Source: Chinchilla lanigera (lineage: Eukaryota; Chordata; Mammalia; Rodentia; Chinchillidae). Taken from it: 64,000 nucleotides of DNA. The position numbers were made by a program, and so were the translations under genes. Below are positions 30,991 to 41,990 of this stretch, piece by piece (the stretch's first letter is position 1; the number at the start of each line of letters is the position of its first letter). The stretch covers positions 9,432,297 through 9,496,296 of the forward strand of contig NW_004955480.1 in assembly GCF_000276665.1 (NCBI RefSeq), written 5' to 3'. The notes beneath the pieces were generated by a model, which was not told where the DNA came from, did not search any database, and saw only the letters and a list, made by a program, of their open reading frames with translations.

Positions 30991-32689
30991 GCACTTACTA
31001 ACGCTGAACACTGTTCTGGATGCTGCAGTAGGTGCAGTCTTGAATAAAACAGAGCAGGAAGGAAGAAATGAGTGCTAATTAAAGGCATAGCAATTTTCTA
31101 AAGAACTATCAGTGGAAGGAGCAATCAATTCCTACTCAATTGAAGGCAGCAGGGAACTCTTCCTAGAAGTGAGATTATTCAACCTCAACTAGGGAGAATG
31201 AGGAGGATTTTGAATGGTGAGCTGTAATAGCAGTGAACGGCAAGAAGATAAAAGAGATTGCATGTCAAATGAAGAGTAGAATTAAGAAAATGCAGAACCT
31301 ATTTCAGCAACAATGACTATTTCAGTCTACAGTTGGGGAGAAAGGACAAAGCAAGAGAGAGAAGATCTGTAGTAGTGTTCACTCAAGACAATTATAGACA
31401 GAAATAGCGCATTGGTGAAAGAGATAAAATGCTGCCGGAGTGAAAACAAAAGGCTTTCTCCCCTTCTCTTTGCTAAATCTTACTTGTCACACATTGTTTC
31501 TCCTGCACAAAAAGCTAGAAGGAGGGAGGCTTTTTAGTCCCTCTCCATCACCCTTTCCTCGTCATTCCCTTTTGAAGCTTCATTTGCTCATCTTCCAAAT
31601 TGAATGCACTTGTTGCCCTTTCCAGCTGTTGGCCCGGCATGTGTGGGAAATTTAGCCCTTTCATTTGTGCAGTATTGAGGTCATCGTTAAATTTTTCCTC
31701 TCTCGTGGCCTATTGCATAATGGAGATGATGAAGCAAAGGTAGAGAAGGGAGAATTATTAGTTCAGGCCCCCTAGGAAAAAAGTCTCGGTCATGGTTACC
31801 ATGCTGTGATTTCCTTTGGTACAGAGAACTCCTGAGACTCCAGAATGAAGAAAAGGGAAAACAAGGCACAGAGGTGTAGAAAACAAAATCAGGTGGCTCT
31901 ATCCCAGAGTGAAATGTAGTCCGGGCCATGTTCTCAGACAGGCTTGCAGGAGATCTGTGTTCCAGATGTGCATGATAATTAGGAATAGAACAGGAATAAG
32001 TCTGCCAGTTCCCTCCTGTTCCCGTGCCAGAGTGGTGAAGTTTGACTCACACAGAGTGCAGCCATGTCCCTCGCTGACATTGTGGGTGGCATCATCTAAC
32101 ACCTCGGCAGCTTCAGGGAACCTGGGTTTTCTTGCCCCTAGATCTCATCTATTCTCCAACTCAGGGTGCTCTGTCTGAGCTTCCCAAAGTTAGTTGCAAA
32201 ATGACTCTTGGGGTAGAGGAAGACTCTGAATTTTTGGAAATGGATATGGTGCAGATAATTGCAGTTAGCATTTAAGAAACAACTAATGCAAGAAGAAGAA
32301 GAATAGTGTTTGTGTGGACTGTTGTTTATGAAATGTCTCAAATGAGCTCTTTCCTCTGCTCATAATTTTCATCACCATAATCCAGAAAGGCACTTCTGGA
32401 TGCTTCTGAGATACATTTTGAAGTATTACAAGTAGCATTTAAAACACCCAGGATGCGTTTACATGTCTTCAATAGTCCATGTGAAAGGATGAATGCCTAC
32501 CAAGTCCAGTGAGGAGGAAAGGCTTGACTTCAAGCTGCCACTGGAGGTAAATCAGCAGGAACACACAGCCATGAGAGGATGTTTTGTGGGAAGAATGTAG
32601 GATTGGGAGACTATTCCAGCCACATCTACAACAGATCATTTCTTAGAAAATACCTATAGCAAATATGGTCAGATTAATACTTTTCAGTT
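30991..32689. other. Mostly unassigned, ancient repeat at the left
   Basis: 30991-31290 ('cactgttctggatgctgcag', 'cttgaataaaacagagcagg', 'gaatgaggaggattttgaat') resembles an ancient mammalian repeat related to those near 27050 and 48080. 31440-32690 shows no repeat or gene that I recognise. Overlapping frames at 31899-32178 on both strands are not supported. Confidence 0.4.
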
Positions 32690-32800
32690 AAATATAAACT
32701 CCACAAGGCCACGGGTACTTGGTTCACAGGCATATGTGTAGTCCTCAGAGCAACTAGTACCTTGTCCACAATTGATATTTGTTGGCTAAGTTAATATGTT
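32690..32800 (+). mobile_element. L2 LINE 3' terminus
   Basis: 'ataaactccacaaggccacg', 'cctcagagcaactagtacct', 'attgatatttgttggctaag' are in the order of the L2 3' end. Confidence 0.65.
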
Positions 32801-33139
32801 GAACTTGAGTGCCCAGAATGTTGGGTAAATAGTGACGACCCTGTATAGGACACAGCCAGCCAGAGCTCCCAGAGAGACCTCCTGCAATAACTGGAAATGA
32901 GAGTCTGAGTCCAGGTTATTGAACCAATCCAGGAATTCAGGCAACTGGGCGTGGGATGAAGCAGATGAGATCAGACCTATCAGAGAATATAAGGCTCTAT
33001 TATATATTTTCTCCATTTCTGTGTATTCACAATATTTTATTATTATTTTGTTGTTGTTTCAAGTGAAATCTATCCCAAGAAGGGAGTTGTTTAAAACAGA
33101 GGTTTAGGGAAATAAAGATGAAATTTGTCAAATTTATCA

Positions 33140-33545
33140 AGACAGGCATTGTCATCTAACTATTCCCATTTACCAATAATGAAGCTGATCCAGCAAAGTT
33201 GATAGTTACTTGTGCAAAGGTCAGATAATGAAAATTGGGTCTGGGCACAAACTAAGCATCTGCATGTGGTGAGAACTTGAGTCTTGAATGGAGAAGGACA
33301 CAGAGTTGCAGAGAATAAAATATTTAATATAATCAATTAAAATTTTGAATATTTATGTCAGATATTGCTATTTACTAATATGTGCCAGATGCTATATTAA
33401 ACATGACCCCTTCTAAATCTCTAATAAACTCCCAAGATTCACAGATGTAAAAACGCTACCTCAGAGATGTTCTGTAACTTGAAGATTACACACTAATCAG
33501 TTACGGACCAAGCATTCTAAATCTGGCGGTCTGTGGAGCGTCAAA
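33140..33545 (-). mobile_element. Two MIR SINE fragments (antisense)
   Basis: 33140-33260 has 'ctattcccatttaccaataa', 'tacttgtgcaaaggtcagat'. 33355-33545 has 'actaatatgtgccagatgct', 'aataaactcccaagattcac', 'ttacggaccaagcattctaa'. Each follows part of the MIR reverse complement. Confidence 0.7.
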
Positions 33546-33629
33546 GCTCATGGTGCTGACAACCAGTTTACCAGGCCAACCTAAACTTTGAGAAAAAAGG
33601 TACCATCTTGGATACAAACACAGGTACCA

Positions 33630-33967
33630 TGGTTTGAATGCATGCCCCAAAATATCTTGCGTTGAACCTTAATCCCCCTAAAGAAAGAGTTAGGAAGTGG
33701 CCTTTCTGGGGGAAGGAGTCTGTCCTTCTGAATGAATGAGAGGCTGTAAAGGCCTGGGAAATGTATTTCTGGCTTCTTTGGTTCTTTTCTACATGTGAGG
33801 ACACCTAGGTAGCACTATATATGAAGAATCTGGCTTCATCAGTCACAAAACTTGCTCACACTTTGATTTTGACTTCCTCGTGTTCAGAAAAGTTATGGAA
33901 AAATTTGTACTGTTCATAATTACCTAATCTAATCTATTTTATGAAAACACCACAAATGAACTAAAAC
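33630..33967 (+). mobile_element. MaLR LTR (sense)
   Basis: Opens 'tggtttgaatgcatgcccca', then 'ggaagtggcctttctggggg', 'tctacatgtgaggacaccta', 'ctttgattttgacttcctcg', 'aacaccacaaatgaactaaa'. Typical MaLR order. The minus frame at 33568-33804 overlaps it and is spurious. Confidence 0.83.
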
Positions 33968-34680
33968 CCTAAATCTGCTTCACTCTAAATCTTATGCTCT
34001 TTCTTCCTGTCCTCTCTCACCATCATGCTGGACAGATGATCCAAAGATTTTACTTGCTCCACCCTCTATCTGCAAAGACCTTAGCAAAAGCACCTGTTTC
34101 ATCTTAGAACTCAGACCACTGCTGAAACATACCCCAGTGCACAGGATCTACCACCCCACAAAGCTATATGCATGCTTTCTAACTGTTTGATGGTCCAAAC
34201 TAGAAAGTCTTAAAAATTCTACAGTTTATCAATAGTATAAATAAGAAGCACATTTCAAATACCAAAAGACCCTTCTACAATTTTTCTGTTTTGCTTGTCT
34301 TTTATTAGGGCAGCAAGTCCAGCCAGTACCATTTGCGTCAGTCCTCAAAGACCTAAGCAAAAAACAGTTATAAGCACAAGGATAGCAGCATTGCATTAAC
34401 AAAGGAGTATTTTTGGCTGAGGAATTTTTACCTCCTATATCTGGTAGATGAGTAGCCTGAGGAAAGAGCTGAAGCCAGCCTTAAATATTTAATTTTCATC
34501 TTTGAACTCAGATGCCAGGAGAGGTTGAGGGTAACCCCACACATAAATTCAACAACCAGAAAAGTTCCAACACTTGTCCTCCTTTTCTGTCTCACATGGC
34601 ATGGGACTTTCCACTGCTATTTGTCTCCCAAATCCAACTCTCTCTACAGGAACTAAAACCCTATTATTCTTAAATGGTCT
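33968..34680. other. Unassigned stretch
   Basis: Nothing recognised. Generally AT-rich with short pyrimidine tracts. Confidence 0.35.
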
Positions 34681-35060
34681 GGTTGATGTCACCCCGGCGG
34701 TGAAGTCATTATGATTCTCTGGGGCAATTTTCTTCCTGGACTAATAACACTCCATTAGCATCTTTCAAAGCCAGAGGAAAATCTGTTCTAAGAAAAGGGA
34801 TAGAGGTAGCAAGAAGTGAAAAGCAGAATAAAATATGTCCCACTGGCTTTCTGTAATCCTTTCCTGACACGCGATTTCTCAATTAGACAGCCCTGGCTGC
34901 CTTGTTCACTGCAGGCGAGCAAAGAGGCTTCCATCAAACTGGTGAAAGGCTTGTTTCCTTTTGTTGGATCTGCCTAACAGCAAACACACAGAAATGATCC
35001 TCAGAGCTTTCCTCTGCCTGGACAACGCAGATGTGAGGAAGAATATGGGCAAAATGGAAT
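34681..35060. promoter_or_regulatory. Candidate conserved non-coding element
   Basis: Repeat-free block with 'gttgatgtcaccccggcggt' (CRE/AP-1-like TGATGTCA plus CpGs), 'ctaataacactccattagca' (paired TAAT cores), 'acacgcgatttctcaattag' and 'tgttcactgcaggcgagcaa'. The motif clustering resembles developmental enhancers, but this is inference without alignment. Confidence 0.25.
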
Positions 35061-35399
35061 GTAGTTTCAACAAATTAGGTGTTCACTGTGGTTATATAAT
35101 ACTCAATAAAAACTATTGAACATGCATGACAAATAAGTACATTTTATACCTTTGTACAAGTGACATTAACTCTAAGTGTGTATATGTATTTGCACAGATT
35201 GCACATACATATAAAATGCATGTACACACACACACGCACACACACAGACTCCAAGCACTTTCAGAGGCTAAATATTTCCTTGCATTTTCACAATTTCTTA
35301 CTACCTTTTATTCTTGCCTTATTTCTACTGTGTGATTCCTTAACAGCTTTGTGTGTTGGTCAAAGTATTGGGGGGAGAAGACAAAGACAGACAATCAAT
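35061..35399. other. Unassigned, with short (CA)n
   Basis: A CA/CG-containing dinucleotide tract at 35223-35248 ('cacacacacacgcacacaca'). The two plus frames across it are artefacts. Confidence 0.6.
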
Positions 35400-35625
35400 T
35401 TGTACTTTTAGGTACTGATGAAGCAGAATATGTCTTGGAAGGTAGGAAGAGAGGAGGAAACATGGTTCTTGTAAATAAGGAGGGGAAGAGTGGTTGAAGG
35501 GAAGGGAGGGGAATGGGAAAAAAAGGAGGAAATATCTGTACTAGTGCAAATAACTGCTGATCACTGTGATCATTGTACATCTAAATTGTATCAAGAAACT
35601 TAATTAAATTTTTTGAACACCCATA
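35400..35625 (+). mobile_element. L1 3'-UTR fragment
   Basis: A G-rich polypurine part ('gaagggaagggaggggaatg') followed by 'actgctgatcactgtgatca' and an end 'tatcaagaaacttaattaaa'. This fits a rodent L1 3' UTR and is shared with 26025-26261. Moderate certainty. Confidence 0.5.
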
Positions 35626-36120
35626 AATCAGTCAATCAATAAATAAAGGAAATCTCTCAATAGCTGAATTCTTACAAAGAATTTTAGGAACTTTTGAAGA
35701 TCATGGATGCATGCAAATAGTGGTAACCACGTAACATCACAGTTTAGTTATTCCTGAGTATTGAGCTGGTATGTCTTTTAATTACTGCATCCAGCTGAAA
35801 GGAAATATTAAACAGCAGATCACACTTATGAGAGTGCTTATCTATTTTAAATAGATGCATAAGTACATTATCCCAGGTTACAGGACAGTTTCAGAATGAT
35901 ATGTGTGAATAGCAGTAAATTAGGCATCTCTGTGTTGACGGTAGTAATTTTATTAACAGAATTTATTTGAATAAATAATATATTCACTGCCTTTAGAAAT
36001 AATGAAGTAAACATAAGTGATACTATTTTTCATGAGTTAATCATTTTAAATGAAAATGGTAGCTATGAACTCAACGAATAAGTGCTTATAATCAACTCGT
36101 TATTTTGCCCTATAATGTTG
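35626..36120. other. Unassigned AT-rich stretch
   Basis: Contains 'cagtcaatcaataaataaag' and many TAAT/ATTA cores. No repeat or gene recognised. Confidence 0.35.
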
Positions 36121-36340
36121 AATAAGACTGAAAATTTCAGACCCAGATCTCAAGCCCCACTTTAAATCTTATTTTATCACTAGTTATAACATCTTGGGTA
36201 ATTATCTATATCTCAGTTTCCTCGTTTGCAAAATAAGAACAACTTTATTGTAGTCTGGGTGTGGATGGGAACAGTAAATGAAGTAAAATGTCTAGAGCAT
36301 TTAAAATAGGAATTAGCATACAGTAAGTGCAGAATGTTAG
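36121..36340 (+). mobile_element. MIR SINE (sense)
   Basis: 'atcttgggtaattatctata', 'tctcagtttcctcgtttgca', 'aaataagaacaactttattg', 'gtctagagcatttaaaatag', 'gcatacagtaagtgcagaat' track the MIR consensus closely. Confidence 0.87.
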
Positions 36341-36429
36341 TTGCTATGTGCTGGTGATTCATTTCTGCTCTCAAACTCACAACCAGGATGTTGCATTCTA
36401 TGCAGGATAGGTGTTATAATTAGGAGTCA

Positions 36430-36940
36430 TATTTTTAAAATTGCTAGTAAGTACCTACCGTATAGTGAGTACATGGTCTGCAAAGCTGTTTCTCGGCTAC
36501 TTGGTGACACAGGGTCTGTAGACAAACAAAGTATGTTCCCGCTATGCCTCAGATGTATACAGCACTTTACAAGACACAGAGAAGTTAAGGGCAGTTACCT
36601 CGTTTAATTTCCTTAATGTCTCATCTTATGCACATGACTGGTCCTGTTTTAAATTTGGGACTCAAAAGGTTTAAGCGGCTTCCCTAAGGTTATGAAGCTG
36701 TAATGAGATCTTGAACTGAGGTAGGCTTTTTGAGCAGCCATTTGTACAATAACTGCACTCGGCATTTAATCTTCACCATGTTATTTACTCTTTCAGCCAT
36801 CCCAACATCAGGCATTATTATCCATTGGGGTGCAGAAAGACGTCCAATATCCACAGTTACAGCAGAGCCCGACTCAGTCTTTGTACCTGGCTCTGTGTGT
36901 GGAGGCAGGGAGTCAATTCTTTCCGTTAAACCACATGCTG
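36430..36940 (-). mobile_element. Two or three MIR SINE fragments (antisense)
   Basis: 36440-36600 ('aagtacctaccgtatagtga', 'cagcactttacaagacacag'), 36600-36730 ('gggactcaaaaggtttaagc', 'ttccctaaggttatgaagct') and 36740-36940 ('ggcattattatccattgggg', 'cagcagagcccgactcagtc') each match parts of reverse MIR. The short plus frames here are spurious. Confidence 0.7.
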
Positions 36941-37009
36941 CCTTACATTTATATCAACATTTTGTTTTTATGATTTCTTTCATGTTAAAATAAAGGAGAA
37001 GAATGGGCC

Positions 37010-37600
37010 CTGTTAGCTTCACGCTGCATTATATAAAATGATAACGACTTCTGTGAGACTTGCATCAGCACAGTCTACCATCTCCCATTTACTCCTCCTG
37101 CCCTAAAATCACCAGAGTTTTTATGAAGGAAATGCAATTAAAAAAAAAAAAAAAAATGAAAGCAAGAGGAGGAAAAGCAGCAGCGATGAAGGCTGCTGAG
37201 CATGCGCAGGCAGCGGCAGTCTCTGGAGTCCTGATGGGGACGCTGTCCCTTTTATCTTCCAGGGCCTTAAGCTACCATGATCTGTTCAGCCTTCTGTGGC
37301 TACATATGTCTCCAAGCAGACTGATCATTCCTAACAGCGTGAACTCTGCATTATTGTCCCCCCCTGGCTTTTGAATCACTCTAAATTAAGCGGCGGCTCT
37401 GCACTGGCAGGAGGCAAAAGACTGCTTGGGCCAGTAGAACCACTGTTACAATGTTTTAAGACCTCCCTAACAAAACCCGGAAGAGGAAATCTACCTCCTT
37501 TCATTAAAAATAGCATGCATACTTCTGCTTTTTCATTCCAGCTTCACAAGCAGGAGATTAGAGCCCATGAGAGATAAGTAAAAACGTATTTGTTCACACA
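37010..37600. promoter_or_regulatory. Candidate regulatory element or unannotated exon region
   Basis: This is the most CpG-bearing repeat-free block of the window. It holds a poly-A at 37140-37157, an NRF1-like 'gagcatgcgcaggc' (37199-37212), a good 3' splice-site-like string 'tgtcccttttatcttccag' (37244-37262), then 'taagcggcggctctgcactg' and 'aaaacccggaagaggaaat' (an ETS-like CCGGAAG). The 104-codon plus frame (37060-37374) has no recognised domain. It could be an enhancer, a lncRNA exon, or nothing. Confidence 0.25.
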
Positions 37601-37899
37601 CTTCCCCGCTGGATTCACTGTCTGTAGGAGGAACAATTGAGCAATAATTCGTACAAAGCCCATTTCATTCTTTTGCTTTTGTTTCTTTCTCTGTTAGCTC
37701 TTCTTTTCCTATGTTATCATTTACTTTTGTATCTTAACAAGATCCAAGCTGAAGGCCTTCCTGCCATATTGAGGGTCTGAGCTTGCTCTGCTATCTTTTC
37801 TCCCTCACCGCAGCTTGCTCTACCCACACCAAGGCAGCTCCTGCCCTTCCCTTCGCTCATACAATCTCTCCCCACACCACATTCTAACGGGAACTTGCC

Positions 37900-38110
37900 C
37901 ATGCTGCCCTGTCTATTTAAAATCTTTCAGTTACTCATTTTCCACACTACTGCCTTTGAGATAAACTCCAGACATGTTTTAAAGGATCTATGAGAACTTT
38001 CTGTGCACATGCACAAGATACTCCTTCCCTTTCTCTGTTTCTGGTTCTTGCTGTTCTTCTGTCATGTTTCACCCAAGCATCACTGTCTCTACAGAAGACT
38101 ATTTTGTTCT
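37900..38110 (+). mobile_element. L2 LINE ORF2 3' fragment
   Basis: 'aaaatctttcagttactcat', 'gagataaactccagacatgt', 'tttctgtgcacatgcacaag' resemble the L2 stretch (ctttcactggctacc...ggacaaagtccaaactcc...ggcctttgcacatgctgtt). Diverged. Confidence 0.45.
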
Positions 38111-38548
38111 GGTTGTACACCAGCACCCTCAGGTTGTGTCATCTTAGAGGTATGAAGGAAATGCTACACTTTTCCTTCTCACTGAAGCACTGATTTAGAT
38201 CTTCTAAGGGACAGGGATAGGGCATGGAGTCTGGGAGAGACTGATTTCCGAGTCTGTACGCCCAGCCAGTGGCTGCCATCACTGGTATTCCGTGTCTGTT
38301 GGGTGAATAGAGAACCATGACTATAGGAAATGGAAGTGAGGGATGCTCAAGTCCTGTCAAAAGGTCGGGTCCTTATCGGAAGGGCTTTCAGGTCGCTGGA
38401 CTTTAGGCTGTACAAAGAGAGGAGAAGTGTTTAATGTCATTAACCACTACCCTATTATGGTTAATGCCAATAAAGATTCACTTTTTTTAAGAATCACTTT
38501 TTTCTTGTTGTTTCTATGTTGTTTGTTTGGTGTATTAGTTTTTTGATT

Positions 38549-38549
<1 letters not shown>
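38111..38549. other. Unassigned stretch
   Basis: Nothing recognised. T-rich towards the right where the ID tail begins. Confidence 0.35.
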
Positions 38550-38580
<31 letters not shown>

Positions 38581-38656
38581 GTGGTGGTGATTTCACCCAG
38601 CCAGGGCTCTGAATGTGTAAAGCAAGTGCTTAACCAATGAGTTGTACATGCCAGCC
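38550..38656 (-). mobile_element. Degraded ID SINE (antisense)
   Basis: A 28-base poly-T (the A tail, 38551-38578), then 'tcacccagccagggctctga', 'aaagcaagtgcttaaccaat', 'gagttgtacatgccagcc'. Reversed, this is an ID body with many changes. The A-box end 'ggctggcatgtacaactcat' is still visible. Confidence 0.6.
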
Positions 38657-38929
38657 TTAGAATTTCATTTCCCAAAGTCTTTCTAGTTTCTCACATGTGG
38701 TGGCATGTGAATATCCTCCTGTAGAAAATATTTGTTCAGATAAAGAGACCGATACTATGCCAACTCCCTTTCTTCCATTTTCCAATTACTAACTTAAAAC
38801 TGTGATTGAAGGCAAGAAAAGAATTTGGATACAGGATTCTTAACACTGATCAAGGATTCCAAAAGCAGTTTTTTATTTACATAAGCCCCTCCATATGCAT
38901 GTTAGACTCAGACATCTGGTTGATCTTCC

Positions 38930-39165
38930 TTAAACTGAACCTAAGATAAGCTCTCACTTCCCCAAATTCTTCCATAGTTAGCTAGTCTCTCTGGCTAAAG
39001 TCTAAAATATCACCTGAGCCTTAGAGATCTTGAATGCTCCTGCCTAATTTATTTTGAGAAGATATATTCTCAACAGCTTCCTGAAATGCTGCTTTCTTTT
39101 CAAGCCAACCAGAATTCAGAAGGAGTGTTGGGTTCACAGTACTGAATCCAGCTTATCCTAGGAGC
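38930..39165 (+). mobile_element. L2 LINE ORF2 3' fragment
   Basis: 'ggctaaagtctaaaatatca', 'ccttagagatcttgaatgct', 'cctgcctaatttattttgag' follow the L2 phrase 'ggataaagtccaaactccttag..aaggcccttcatgatctggcccctgcctac'. Diverged. Confidence 0.5.
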
Positions 39166-39234
39166 AGCAATGGTAGGAGACCTCTCTCTCTATCTCCCTT
39201 CCTTTCCTCATTTTATAATCCATACAGCTAACAA

Positions 39235-39400
39235 ACTATTTCCCATGTAATTTATCTATGTGCTCTTGAACACATAATTTAAACTTTCTGGGCCATATTT
39301 TCCACATCTTCAAGATTACCTGAGTCACAAATCTGTCATGAGGGTAAAAGAGGAGCATGTTGAGCATTTAGCACCCTGTTTGGCATAGAAAAGTTCCCCT
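39235..39400 (+). mobile_element. MIR SINE (sense)
   Basis: 'cttgaacacataatttaaac', 'tttctgggccatattttcca', 'ttgagcatttagcaccctgt' and 'ttggcatagaaaag' match the MIR central and 3' part. Confidence 0.65.
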
Positions 39401-39439
39401 GCGATTACCATTAATATATCATTATATATTATGGCCTCG

Positions 39440-39610
39440 GACCCTCGTTAAGCCCTTGTGAGACAGTCAAAGCAGGGATAATTATTACTTTCTTCTTGAG
39501 AAAATGAAGGTCTTGAGAAGTTAGGCTGTTTACCTAACATCACACATTAAACCCTAATTAGAACTAAGCCATCTGATTCCTAGGAATTTTCCCATCACAC
39601 TCTGCTCCCA
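39440..39610 (-). mobile_element. MIR SINE (antisense)
   Basis: 'taagcccttgtgagacagtc', 'gggataattattactttctt', 'cttgagaaaatgaaggtctt', 'gctgtttacctaacatcaca', 'tagaactaagccatctgatt' follow the MIR reverse complement. Confidence 0.72.
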
Positions 39611-39729
39611 CGGAAACTTTCACTATGTTGGAAATGTTACCATAAATTAGATGAAATTCTACTGTTGCTAACATGGGATGAGACTTTTTTTTTTCATGTA
39701 AGCAGAGACACAGGGGCTGAGTATTTGGG

Positions 39730-39850
39730 AATCACCAGATCTGCCACTAGTAAGCTCTTTGCCCTGGCCCTAAGTTTCCTCCTCTACACATAGAGCTTGT
39801 TGGGCAAGACCACCCAGTTTTCTAAGTCTTCCAGTCTCTCAGGCTGTGGA
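39730..39850 (+). mobile_element. MIR SINE fragment (sense)
   Basis: 'atctgccactagtaagctct', 'ttgccctggccctaagtttc', 'ctcctctacacatagagctt' match the MIR middle (ctctgccacttactagctgtg, aagttacttaacctctc, cctcatctgtaaaatg). Confidence 0.6.
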
Positions 39851-40824
39851 TTCTCAATTATTCATGCTAATGGAGGGCGGAAGTGTGAGGGTAATTGAAA
39901 TTCACAGCTAATCTCTCAAGTTGTCTTCAAATCCTCTCCTACCAACTCTCCATCCCTGCTTCTTACTTGCTGACAAGTGGATGTAATTGACCGATTTGAG
40001 CTTGATCTTCCTGCTGGTTTTATTCATCCTCAGGAGGAAAAGACAAAAGAGCAGAAAAAGTACTGCATGGGAAGACTGCATGGGGAGAGAGCGGTGTGAA
40101 TGCAGACACGTTAATGATGGAAAGTTGGTTATTTGCTTCCTGAGTTCCTGAAAGTATCTCCACAGTTTTGCCTCCTGCTCTGAAGTGATGTGTTGCTGAA
40201 GAACTTTGGCCAGCTGAATTTCTGTAAACTAAATCATAGGCTTTTATGTAGTGGTAGATTGACTTACAGCAAAACAAAACACACAAAAAACCTTGGGCTG
40301 ACATTTAGACTGCTTCCCTCCAATCTTTCTCCTGTTTTATGGACAAGCAGGAGCATCATTTTCCTGTTCTGTCAAAGGGAAGCAACACAACTGGGAGTCC
40401 TTTCAGAGGAGGAAGGGGTTTGGGACTCAGCACGATACAAACCGGAGCCCCTATGGGGTGGCCAGAGCCTGGTGCCTTTGGTCTCACTAGTGATGTTTTA
40501 ATGTATATATTTTGGAAGAAGACAGATTTTAAAATATGTAATTTATCTAAAAGTGGAAAATATACTCTGAGTATGAGAGTTTGGGGTAGATTATAGTAGG
40601 GATAAAATATTAGTAAACAGACAATGACAAAATAGTTTCCTAAGTAAGAAATCCAAACTCTTTAAGGATTTGTCTTCGCATGTGATGAGTACAGTTATGT
40701 ATGTAGATAGAAAACTACACTTCAGTATTTTTATTAGTTGGATACTGTTTGTTAAGCTTGTTATGAAGTCGCTGTTATAACCTGATAAGTGAACTGCTAC
40801 AGCATTCAGTGAAGACATGAAATC
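39851..40824. other. Unassigned stretch
   Basis: No repeat recognised. Overlapping frames at 40020-40596 on both strands have no known domains. 40500-40820 is AT-rich. Confidence 0.35.
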
Positions 40825-40990
40825 CAGTACAAAATTCAGCTTTGGCCCCTGAAAGCTAGGTGACCTTAGTAAAGCTATTTAATGTTCTTGTGCTTCAGTT
40901 TCCTAATTTATATAACCCAGATAGGAAATGTAACTACCTGATAGGATCATTACCTCTAGAAATGTAAATGTACATAAAACCCTCCAAGCT
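40825..40990 (+). mobile_element. MIR SINE (sense)
   Basis: 'ctaggtgaccttagtaaagc', 'ttgtgcttcagtttcctaat', 'gtaactacctgataggatca', 'gtacataaaaccctccaagc' track MIR (gtgaccttgggcaagt, gcctcagtttcctcatc, acctacctcatagggtt). Confidence 0.78.
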
Positions 40991-41074
40991 ATGTTTTCAT
41001 GTATTAAGAATCAAGTACTATTATTCATGAGATTATATAAAAATGTATATGATGTGAGTATCTTATTTCTACCC

Positions 41075-41170
41075 AGTGACATCACTTAAACTTTGCTTAA
41101 ACTCACACAAACATTGCTGTGAAGTAGAAATCATTATTCCACTTAAAGGGGAGAAGTGAACCTCAATTCC
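41075..41170 (-). mobile_element. MIR SINE fragment (antisense)
   Basis: 'acacaaacattgctgtgaag', 'tagaaatcattattccactt', 'aaaggggagaagtgaacctc' follow reverse MIR (cacaacaaccctatgagg, taggtactattattatcccc, gatgaggaaactgagg). Confidence 0.55.
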
Positions 41171-41253
41171 CATCTTTCTGATGGCAAATACTGGTGCTTC
41201 TGCTAGAAAATATCTCTGTCTTCATGCAGACCATATCCAAAGTCTCTGAGAAG

Positions 41254-41357
41254 GGGGCTGGGGATTTAGCTCAGCGGCAAAGCGCCTGCCTGGCAAGCAC
41301 AAGGTCGTGAGTTCGGTTCCTGGTACCGGAGAAAAAAAAAAAAAAAAAAACAAAAAC
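41254..41357 (+). mobile_element. ID SINE, full length and young
   Basis: Body ggggctgggg to 'ggtaccggag' plus an A-rich tail of about 30 bases. Perfect 14-bp duplications aaagtctctgagaa flank it (41239-41252 and 41358-41371). The A box (tttagctcagcgg) and B box (gttcggttcct) are intact. It differs from the 8552 copy at only a few body positions. Confidence 0.96.
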
Positions 41358-41371
41358 AAAGTCTCTGAGAA

Positions 41372-41990
41372 AGCAGCTGGCTCTTGTTTCCAGCCCTCTG
41401 CTCAAGGGTCTTACTCTAGCTTTTGTCAGATTTCTCCAGGCAGTGACATGGTAAATGTTGGCATGAGTCTGGCGAAGTCTTGGGTGTGTTTGGCCAGGCT
41501 CGCCTGAAACTTAAACTTATTTCATTGCTTCTTTAAGACATAAGAAACAAATAAATGTTTGGACAATGGGCAGTGGGTCTTATAGCATGCCCTAGAACAG
41601 GAGCCTCTTTTAGGCTTACAGGAAGATCCTACTCTTCTGATGTCACCAGGCCATTCATGCCCACAGAACTACAGAAGGTCCCTTTCTGTCCTCTGCAATT
41701 CTGTCAGTGACATGAAAAAATGGTACGGCCCTGGGCTAAATGTGATCTCACTGTGACCCTAAAAGTTTACAGGAACAGTCTTCATCTAGAGACTGTTTCC
41801 GTTGCATCTTCTGAGAACTGCCTTTTCAAAATCTTGCCTTTAAAAAATTATATCATGCTTCTTTGAGACTACACATGTGCTTCTTCTTTGTCTGTAGGTA
41901 CCATTTACATGTTAAAAATACCAACACTCTTGTATTCTGGGTACTGTACTTTGAAGATATTGATGCAAAGTATATGAACTATTCTCATTA
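41372..41990. other. Unassigned stretch
   Basis: No repeat or gene recognised. Confidence 0.35.

Noticed and set aside
37060..37374. 104-codon plus ORF as a coding gene
   Set aside because: Its middle is a translated poly-A and Ala/Lys-rich stretch, with no domain. The acceptor-like site at 37262 is noted separately as a hypothesis.
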